Of a stretch of 7,893 nucleotides of DNA, positions 1 to 5,224 are shown piece after piece. How positions within the stretch are numbered: the first letter of the stretch is position 1; every line of letters begins with the position of its first letter. The position numbers and the translations under genes were made by a program. The DNA is from Pseudomonadota bacterium. Its GTDB lineage: Bacteria; Pseudomonadota; Gammaproteobacteria; Steroidobacterales; Steroidobacteraceae. The stretch covers positions 1-7,893 of the forward strand of contig JAJXZV010000001.1 in assembly GCA_021779875.1 (NCBI GenBank). Reading direction: 5' to 3'. A model generated the notes under the pieces. That model was given only the letters and a program-made list of their open reading frames with translations, was not told where the DNA came from and ran no database searches.

Positions 1-424
1 CCACGTTCTCATAGACCTTGCAGTCCTCGTACGGGCCGGGGCCGAAACCCTTCACGGAAGCGACGATCATGCGCGGATTGAGCTCCTGGATGCGCTCCCA
101 GGTGAAGCCCATGCGATCGAGCGCGCCCGGAGCGAAATTCTCGACCAGCACGTCGCAGTGCTTGACCAGCCGCTCGAGCACCCGCTTGCCCTGCTCGCTC
201 TTGGTGTCGAGCGTCACGGAGCGCTTGTTGTGGTTCAACATGGTGAAGTAGAGGCTGTCGACGCCCGGGATGTCGCGCAGCTGCTCGCGCGTGATGTCCC
301 CGGCCCCGGCCTTCTCCACCTTGATCACGTCGGCGCCGAACCAGGCGAGCAGCTGCGTGCACGTGGGTCCCGACTGCACGTGCGTGAAGTCCAGGATCCG
401 CACCCCATCCAATGCCTTGCTCAT
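1..424 (-). CDS. frc: Formyl-CoA:oxalate CoA-transferase (CaiB/BaiF, class III), N-terminal part
   Basis: Frc transfers CoA from formyl-CoA to oxalate, releasing formate and making oxalyl-CoA in the cytoplasm. Only 141 residues are visible; the gene runs off the left edge, and the family is about 415-430 aa long. The N-terminus matches remembered Frc proteins closely: [14 protein letters not shown] (11-24), GADVIKVE (30-37), [12 protein letters not shown] (51-62), [18 protein letters not shown] (93-110) and the ending KVYENV. Gln17, an active-site residue of Frc, is present. Residue 48 is Gln, as in E. coli Frc (YfdW), where the Oxalobacter enzyme has Trp48. The catalytic Asp (Asp169 in known enzymes) lies outside the window. 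The ATG is preceded by GGGGGGA (432-438) at 7 nt spacing. The gene starts 22 nt after the stop of the ThDP enzyme gene, so it is co-transcribed. A relative using another carboxylic acid as acceptor is possible. Confidence 0.93.
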   Translation of the reverse strand, partial: MSKALDGVRILDFTHVQSGPTCTQLLAWFGADVIKVEKAGAGDITREQLRDIPGVDSLYFTMLNHNKRSVTLDTKSEQGKRVLERLVKHCDVLVENFAPGALDRMGFTWERIQELNPRMIVASVKGFGPGPYEDCKVYENV

Positions 425-446
425 CGTGTCATCCCCCCGTCGCGGA

Positions 447-2207
447 TCACTTGTACATCGTCTGGTTCTTGGTGCCCGGCGCGTACTCGCGCGGGTCCAC
501 CCAGACATTCACCACGGCGCAGCGGCGCAGCTTCTGCACCGCCTCGCGCGCCCGTTGCAACGCCGGGCCGATCTGCGCCGGGTCGCGCACCTCCTCGCCG
601 TGGCCGCCGAGCATCTCGGCGAACCTGCCGAAGGGCACGTCGCCCAGGAGGTTGCCGACGTTGCCGCGCTGCTCGCCGTACTTGGCGAGCTGCCCGTAGC
701 GGATCTGGTTCATCGCCGAGTTGTTGCCGACCACCGCCAGGTACGGCACGCCGAAGCGGTTGGCGGTCTCCATGTCGAAGGCAGTCATGCCGAACGAACC
801 GTCGCCGTAGTAGCACAGCACTTCCTTGGCCGGGTTGGCGAGGCCCGCCGCGAGCGCGAAGCCGGTGCCCACTCCGAGCGAGCCGAGCGCCCCCGGGTCC
901 ATCCACTGACCGGGGCGGCGCGGCCGCACAGCCTGCGCGGAGATGGTCACGACGTCGCCGCCGTCGCCGATGTAGATCGTGTCGTCGCGCAGGAACTCGT
1001 TGAGCTCCCAGGCGACGCGGTACGGATGGATCGGCGTGTTGTTCGACTTGAACAGCGGCATGAGCTTCTCGGTGGCGGCGCCCTCCGCGTCGGTGAGTTG
1101 CTTCAGCCACTGCTTGCGCAGCTGCCGCTTGTCGTTCTTCAGGCGCCCGGAGGCGGCCTTCAGGACGGCGCCGAGAATGGCGCCGGGGTGGCCGACCAGA
1201 CCGAGATCGATGTCGCGGTTCTTGCCCACGGTGCGGTAGTCCATGTCGATCTGCACCAGCTTGAGCTCCTTGCTGATGCGCTTGCCGTAGCCCATGCGAA
1301 AGTCGAACGGCGTGCCGACGATGATCAGCAGGTCGGCGCTCGCAAACGCCTGCGAACGCGTGCGATCGAAATGGTGCGGGTCGCCCGGCGGCAGCAGGCC
1401 GCGGCTGGCGCCGTTGAAATAGCCCGGAACGTCGAGGCCGCGCAGCAGCGCGATGGCCTCCTCGTGCCCGCGCGCGGTCCAGACCTGCTGCCCGTAGAGA
1501 ACCGCGGGGCGCTCGGAGTTGACCAGCAGATCGGCGAGCCTCTCGATGTCGGCCGGGTCGCCGATCGAATGGGTGGAGGCCCGGTATTTGCCGGGCTGCG
1601 GAATCACCGCCTTGGCGAGGTCGACTTCGCGATCGAGCACGTCGCGCGGTATTTCGAGATACACGGGCCCGGGTGCGCCGTTGAACGCTTCACGCGCCGC
1701 CATCGACACCATGTCGGCGACCCGTTCGGTGCTCGGTATGGAGGCGGCGAACTTGGTGATCGGACTCATCATGTCGACGTGCGGCAGGTCCTGCAGCGAG
1801 CCCATCTTGTGCTGGCTCAAGCTTCCCTGACCGCCGATGTGCAGAATCGGGCTCTCGGAGCGGAACGCGGTGGCGATGCCGGTCATGGCATTGGTGCAGC
1901 CGGGGCCGGCGGTGGTGACCACGCAGCCGAGCTTGCCGGTCTGGCGTGCGTAGCCGTCGGCGGCATGCGCCGCGACCTGCTCGTGGCGCACGTCGATGAT
2001 GCGGATGCCCTCGTCGACGCAGCCGTCGTAGATGTCGATGATGTGGCCGCCGCACAGCGTGAAAATCGTGTCGACGCCTTCGTTCTTCAGCGCCTTCGCG
2101 ACCAGGTGGCCGCCGGAAACCACGCCCGCGTCGCGGCTCTTGCGCTGCAGGGTGTCGTCGGCCGTGCTCGACTTCGGCGGGTTCGAAACGGGATTAGCGG
2201 TTGCCAT
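447..2207 (-). CDS. ThDP-dependent acyl-CoA decarboxylase/lyase (oxalyl-CoA decarboxylase / 2-hydroxyacyl-CoA lyase type)
   Basis: A 586-aa cytoplasmic enzyme with the three domains of the acetolactate synthase-like ThDP superfamily. The N-terminal PYR domain (about 28-195) has GGHI (53-56), the cofactor-activating Glu76 in RHEQ and GPG (101-103). A central domain (about 215-355) follows. The C-terminal PP domain has the ThDP/Mg motif from GDGSFG (468-473) to NN (495-496). Beside Frc and an OFA transporter, the expected reaction is oxalyl-CoA to formyl-CoA plus CO2. The remembered sequence fits less well to Oxalobacter Oxc than to 2-hydroxyacyl-CoA lyases and human ILVBL/HACL2: [17 protein letters not shown] (298-310), [13 protein letters not shown] (435-447). 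The tail ([16 protein letters not shown]) lacks the Ser-Gly-Arg of the Oxc C-terminus. Formyl-CoA release from a 2-hydroxyacyl-CoA is therefore equally plausible. The ATG follows GGAGG (2212-2216) by 4 nt. The first 26 residues look like a non-conserved extension. Superfamily certain, substrate open. Confidence 0.88.
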   Translation of the reverse strand: MATANPVSNPPKSSTADDTLQRKSRDAGVVSGGHLVAKALKNEGVDTIFTLCGGHIIDIYDGCVDEGIRIIDVRHEQVAAHAADGYARQTGKLGCVVTTAGPGCTNAMTGIATAFRSESPILHIGGQGSLSQHKMGSLQDLPHVDMMSPITKFAASIPSTERVADMVSMAAREAFNGAPGPVYLEIPRDVLDREVDLAKAVIPQPGKYRASTHSIGDPADIERLADLLVNSERPAVLYGQQVWTARGHEEAIALLRGLDVPGYFNGASRGLLPPGDPHHFDRTRSQAFASADLLIIVGTPFDFRMGYGKRISKELKLVQIDMDYRTVGKNRDIDLGLVGHPGAILGAVLKAASGRLKNDKRQLRKQWLKQLTDAEGAATEKLMPLFKSNNTPIHPYRVAWELNEFLRDDTIYIGDGGDVVTISAQAVRPRRPGQWMDPGALGSLGVGTGFALAAGLANPAKEVLCYYGDGSFGMTAFDMETANRFGVPYLAVVGNNSAMNQIRYGQLAKYGEQRGNVGNLLGDVPFGRFAEMLGGHGEEVRDPAQIGPALQRAREAVQKLRRCAVVNVWVDPREYAPGTKNQTMYK

Positions 2208-2250
2208 GTTTCCTCCGACTGCTGTTTGACCGATCGGCTCCGGGACCGGT

Positions 2251-2282
2251 CATCGGCCGGCCTGTCGCCAGGCCGGCCGATG
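2251..2282 (-). other. Perfect intercistronic hairpin (14-bp stem, 4-nt loop)
   Basis: The arms at 2251-2264 (CATCGGCCGGCCTG) and 2269-2282 are exact reverse complements around a TCGC loop. A further outer 5-bp pairing, GGACC (2243-2247) with GGTCC (2285-2289), is separated from the stem by a small internal loop. It lies in the 108-nt gap between the transporter stop and the ThDP gene start. No T-run follows on the minus strand, so it is not a canonical intrinsic terminator. Likely roles are 3'-end protection of the transporter message, partial termination to set transporter/enzyme stoichiometry, or an RNA processing site. A dispersed GC-rich palindromic repeat is also possible. Confidence 0.75.
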
Positions 2283-2315
2283 GGGGTCCACCGAGGATGG
2301 TAGCTGCCTCGAGAA

Positions 2316-3626
2316 TCAGGTGGTGCGGGTGCCCGCGACCGCGCCCGGCGCGGCGCCCGAGACCTCGCGCGTTTTCGCGAAGTGCTTGATGCGCATCGGC
2401 TTGAGCACGAACAGGGCCATCAACCCCGCGATCACGTTGCAGGACACGAACAGGGAGAACACCGAACCCCAGCCGTGCGTCTTCGCGATGCCGGCGGCGA
2501 TGGGCACCAGCAGCGAACCCGTGCCCTTGGCGGTGTACAGCATGCCGGCGTTCGAGGCCGCGAACTTGGAGCCGAAGGTGTCGCCCTGGGTGGCGGGGAA
2601 CAGGCTGAAGATCTCGCCGTACACGCCGAAGTACAGGGCGGTCACCAGCACGAACACCACCGGGTTGGAGCCCGATTGACTGAGGGTGAACAGGCAGGCC
2701 GCGCCGACGAAGAAGGCGATGGCCATGGTGTACTCGCGGCCGATGTGATCCGACAGCCAGCCGAAGAAGGGCCGGCCGACGCCGTCGAAGATGCGGTTGA
2801 GCGTCAGGGCGAACACCAGCGCCGGCATCGCCATGCCGAGCATTTCCACCGGTATCTTCTCGATCTTGAGGTCCTTGGCGATCGGCGCCATGGAGGCCGC
2901 CATGGTCAGGCCGCCCGCGGCGATCAGCACGAACATGATGTACAGCACGTAGAACACCGGGCTGCGCAGCACTTCCGCCGGCGTATAGCCATAGGCGGTC
3001 TGGTTGGCCTTCACCTTGACGGCGGCCAGGTTCTCCGGGGCCACCAGCAGCAGGAACGACAGCACGATGACGATGCCGCCCTGGATGAGGCCGAAGACGA
3101 AGAACGCCTGTTCATAGCCCGACGAGTTGATCATGTGCGAGATCGGCTGGATGCTGAGCGCGGCGCCCGCGCCGAAGCCCGCGGCCGTGATGCCGGCGGC
3201 GATGCCGCGCCGTCCCGGGAACCACTTGAGGGCGTTGCCCACGCAGGTCCCGTACACGCAGCCGGTGCCGATGCCGCCGAGAGCGGCCGCGAAATACAGC
3301 ACGCCGAGCGTGGTCGCATACGAATTGATCACCCAGGCGAGCCCGACCAGCACGCCGCCGCCGAGCACCACGCCGCGCGGACCATACTTGTCGACCAGAT
3401 ATCCCTCGACCGGAATCAGCCAGGTCTCGATCAGCACGAAGGTGCTGAAGGCCACCTGGATCGCGGCGCGTCCCCAGTGGTACTTCGCATCGATGGGATT
3501 GACGAACAGGGTCCATCCGTACTGCAGGTTGGCCACGCAGGCCATGCAGAGCACGCCAATGAACAATTGCATCCATGGATTGGCGAGCAGCGATTTGGAT
3601 TGATTCGGACTGGCTGAAGTATTCAT
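2316..3626 (-). CDS. OFA-family MFS transporter, OxlT-like oxalate/formate antiporter
   Basis: A 436-aa inner-membrane protein with about 12 predicted TM segments in two six-helix halves and a hydrophilic loop at about residues 196-220. In OxlT of Oxalobacter, Arg272 and Lys355 bind the dicarboxylate. The matching residues appear conserved here: Arg285 in GRPFFGWLSD and Lys367 in TAKGTGS. Other family signatures are LQYGWTLFVNP near residue 34 and KWFPGRRGIAAG near 134. It should exchange an external acid (oxalate or a related small carboxylate) for intracellular formate. As the first gene of the operon it supplies substrate to the two enzymes downstream. I chose the ATG at 3626 because AGGGGAG (3631-3637) lies 4 nt upstream; a GTG at 3653 in the same frame has no such site. 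Family is strong, but OFA members also carry other anions, so specificity is inferred. Confidence 0.9.
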   Translation of the reverse strand: MNTSASPNQSKSLLANPWMQLFIGVLCMACVANLQYGWTLFVNPIDAKYHWGRAAIQVAFSTFVLIETWLIPVEGYLVDKYGPRGVVLGGGVLVGLAWVINSYATTLGVLYFAAALGGIGTGCVYGTCVGNALKWFPGRRGIAAGITAAGFGAGAALSIQPISHMINSSGYEQAFFVFGLIQGGIVIVLSFLLLVAPENLAAVKVKANQTAYGYTPAEVLRSPVFYVLYIMFVLIAAGGLTMAASMAPIAKDLKIEKIPVEMLGMAMPALVFALTLNRIFDGVGRPFFGWLSDHIGREYTMAIAFFVGAACLFTLSQSGSNPVVFVLVTALYFGVYGEIFSLFPATQGDTFGSKFAASNAGMLYTAKGTGSLLVPIAAGIAKTHGWGSVFSLFVSCNVIAGLMALFVLKPMRIKHFAKTREVSGAAPGAVAGTRTT

Positions 3627-3943
3627 TTGACTCCCCTGAGGATTTAATCGCACGGTCTGGTCGGCATGACGGGCACGAGCCCGAGAGTGAAAACGGAGGC
3701 CACGGAACTACAGAGAGACGAGCGGCTCGACCACGGCCGGGGATCGGGTCCGTGCGACCCGCCCCCGACGAGGTGTGGCGAAGATACGGCCAATGCGCTC
3801 ATGCACGCGAGCCGGCGTGAACGAAGCGGATTCCATCGACCCTGCGGTTGTGCCTGGACGGCCCACCCATCATTTCCCCCACCTTGACCTGCAAAGGCCC
3901 AGCCGAGCGCTCGTAACCTGACAAGCGCTTCATGTTTCTTGTT

Positions 3944-3951
3944 GGTATACC
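3944..3951. promoter_or_regulatory. GGTATACC palindrome, candidate GntR/FCD operator
   Basis: The 8-bp perfect palindrome, in context TTGGTATACCGTA, immediately follows the minus-strand -10 and shares one base with it. FadR-subgroup GntR regulators bind short palindromes, often with a TGGT/ACCA or TTGTATACAA-like form with a TATAC-type centre, and an FCD regulator is encoded about 550 nt to the right. Binding here would block the operon promoter. Assignment to this regulator is inferred from position and motif type only. Confidence 0.42.
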
Positions 3952-3978
3952 GTATATGAATGAGAAAATGACTGTCAA
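3951..3978 (-). promoter_or_regulatory. Sigma70-type promoter driving the leftward transporter/ThDP/frc operon
   Basis: On the minus strand, a perfect -35 TTGACA (3973-3978) is followed after 16 nt by TATACG (3951-3956) as the -10, with an A/T-rich spacer. It points at the transporter gene. A start site near 3944 would leave a leader of roughly 315 nt before the ATG at 3626, which is long. A second promoter nearer the gene cannot be excluded, but I found no better match there. Confidence 0.55.
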
Positions 3979-4184
3979 TACGGCGACAGGTGATCAGAAT
4001 TCATGCTCGTGGATGAGAGAATCTTCATGGGTGGGGACTTTATATCAACCCAGGCGTGATATCTCACACCTAGTATATCTACAGGTCGCCATCCGCAATT
4101 CCCCTGGGGGGCGACTTCGGCCAGGGTCTGCTCGGCAGACCGATGAGCCGCCACCCGGGGCTGCCACTTCTTGAGGACCGCATC

Positions 4185-4400
4185 ATGAGCTTCACCGTCA
4201 TCCTGTTCTCCCTACTCGGGATTTCCGTATATGCCGTCGCCGCGATTACGCTGTATTCCTGGCTTCCCGGTTCGCTCGGGGCCTTTGGATCGCGCCACGG
4301 CCGCTATGCGGCTCTGGGCAACGATACCCGCTTCGACGGCACGCCGTCGGGTAAGGTGGCCGCGAGCGGCCTTCAGGGGTGGGGGGTCCAGGGCGCCTGA
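4185..4400 (+). CDS. Small single-TM hypothetical protein
   Basis: A 71-aa frame with an ATG preceded by GAGGA (4173-4177) at 7 nt spacing. Residues 2-27 (start SFTVILFSLL, end LYSWL) form one hydrophobic segment that could be a membrane anchor. The remaining 44 residues are hydrophilic, rich in Gly, Ala and Ser, and without a known motif. The frame opens upstream to an ATG at 4143 that has no good ribosome site, so I prefer 4185. It lies 104 nt before the GntR gene on the same strand. I do not recognise it, and short frames are common in GC-rich DNA. The support is the ribosome site plus a start-proximal TM helix. It could be a small membrane protein co-expressed with the regulator, or chance. 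Confidence 0.4.
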   Translation: MSFTVILFSLLGISVYAVAAITLYSWLPGSLGAFGSRHGRYAALGNDTRFDGTPSGKVAASGLQGWGVQGA

Positions 4401-4504
4401 ATTTCACCCATCGATGGCTTGAATCTTGCCTGCCGACGATGGGATAGTTCTTGATATATAAGGCACCTGGACAGAGGCGAGCCAGGACGACTCGGGAGAA
4501 CCTC
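4401..4504 (+). promoter_or_regulatory. Leader region of the GntR-type gene
   Basis: An A/T-rich stretch, TTGATATATAAGG (4451-4463), lies about 45 nt before the regulator start and could supply a -10 element. TTGAAT (4419-4424) and TTGCCT (4426-4431) are possible -35 boxes, but their spacing to the TATATA or GATAGT words is not ideal, so no single promoter can be assigned. GGGAG (4494-4498), 6 nt before the ATG at 4505, is the ribosome binding site. The short TATA-rich word also resembles the island at 3944-3958 and could be an autoregulatory site. Confidence 0.35.
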
Positions 4505-5224
4505 ATGAGCACGACGGCCAACATCCTTCAGCGAGCCACCGGCGGAGCGCCTTTGGCGCTCGCGCCGCTCAACCCCATGAGCCTGCGGGATCAGGCCTAC
4601 GCCCTCCTGAAGGGCGCCATCGCCGACACGGACATCTATGATCCGAAGCAGGAGCTGCGGCTGGACGAGCGCCAGCTGACCAATGCGCTGGGCGTGAGCC
4701 GCACCCCCATTCGCGAAGCCTTGTCGGTGCTCGAGCAGGAAGGCTTCATCCGCACGATTCCGCGGCGCGGCATCTACATCGTGCGCAAATCGAAGCGCGA
4801 GATCATCGAGATGATCCAGATGTGGGCCGCGCTCGAATCCATGGCCGCGCGGCTCGCGACGCAGAATGCCAGCGACGAAGAGATCGCCAAGCTTCGGCAC
4901 CTGTTCGACGAATTCCAGAACTCCTCCCCGAGCGAGCACCTGTTCGAGTACTCGGACGCGAACATCGCCTTCCACACCGCGGTGATCGCCCTCGGCGGGT
5001 CGCAGACCATCATCGACGCCACCCGGAATCTGCTGATCCACGTGCGCGCCATTCGCCGGGCCACGATCACGCAGAGCGACCGGGCGGCGAAATCCATCGT
5101 CGAGCATCTGAAGATCATCGAGGCGCTGGAGCGGCGCGACACCGAGGAAGCCGAACGGCTGACCCGGCAGCACACGCTCGATCTGGCCGCCCACGTCGCC
5201 GCGAACTGCGACTTTCTCGACTAA
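4505..5224 (+). CDS. GntR-family transcriptional regulator, FadR subgroup (FCD domain)
   Basis: A 239-aa cytoplasmic DNA-binding regulator. The N-terminal winged helix-turn-helix covers about residues 26-93. It includes LDERQLTNALGVSRTPIREAL (53-73, recognition helix around SRTPIREAL) and a wing FIRTIPRRGIYIV (81-93). The FCD ligand domain follows (about 98-232). Its metal/ligand residues are visible: Asn153 and His157 in NIAFH, His201 in EHLKII, and His223 in RQH. FCD regulators bind small carboxylates at a metal site. Next to an acid-uptake and acyl-CoA operon transcribed divergently, it most likely represses that operon until the acid or a metabolite binds. The start at 4505 has GGGAG 6 nt upstream; an in-frame TTG at 4451 lies in the AT-rich leader and is unlikely. 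Its TAA overlaps the stop codon of the convergent P-loop gene. Family very secure, ligand unknown. Confidence 0.93.
   Translation: MSTTANILQRATGGAPLALAPLNPMSLRDQAYALLKGAIADTDIYDPKQELRLDERQLTNALGVSRTPIREALSVLEQEGFIRTIPRRGIYIVRKSKREIIEMIQMWAALESMAARLATQNASDEEIAKLRHLFDEFQNSSPSEHLFEYSDANIAFHTAVIALGGSQTIIDATRNLLIHVRAIRRATITQSDRAAKSIVEHLKIIEALERRDTEEAERLTRQHTLDLAAHVAANCDFLD

Larger units (their letters stand above)
3627..4184. other. Divergent control region with AT-rich island; no convincing gene
   Basis: This 558-nt gap separates the minus-strand operon from the rightward genes. Positions 3640-3925 are GC-rich, and the short open frames there show no recognisable protein or good ribosome binding site. 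Positions about 3930-4085 are clearly richer in A+T than the rest of the window, with repeated GTATA/TATAT words (3944-3958, 4030-4036, 4071-4080). The island contains the best promoter and a regulator-like palindrome, described separately. A perfect 7-bp stem, GGTCTGC/GCAGACC, with a TCG loop sits at 4125-4141, and GTCGCC (4085-4090) can pair with GGCGAC (4110-4115). Both could fold in the leader of the rightward transcript. I do not recognise a known riboswitch. Confidence 0.6.

Noticed and set aside
2251..2282. Intrinsic terminator after the transporter gene
   Set aside because: The hairpin is strong, but no T-run follows on the transcribed strand and the downstream genes appear to belong to the same operon.
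270..2303. 677-aa plus-strand open frame
   Set aside because: It lies antisense to the ThDP enzyme and Frc genes. Its product is His/Arg/Ala-rich with no motifs; a GC-bias shadow.
2382..3617. 411-aa plus-strand open frame
   Set aside because: It is fully antisense to the OxlT-like transporter and has a shadow composition (His, Glu, Arg, Gly runs).
3575..3887. Short plus-strand frames of 73-81 aa beside the transporter start
   Set aside because: They have Arg-rich shadow composition, no ribosome site, and partly overlap the transporter start.
3932..4174. 80-aa plus-strand open frame in the AT-rich island
   Set aside because: It has no Shine-Dalgarno site and no conserved-looking sequence, and it covers the promoter and palindrome.
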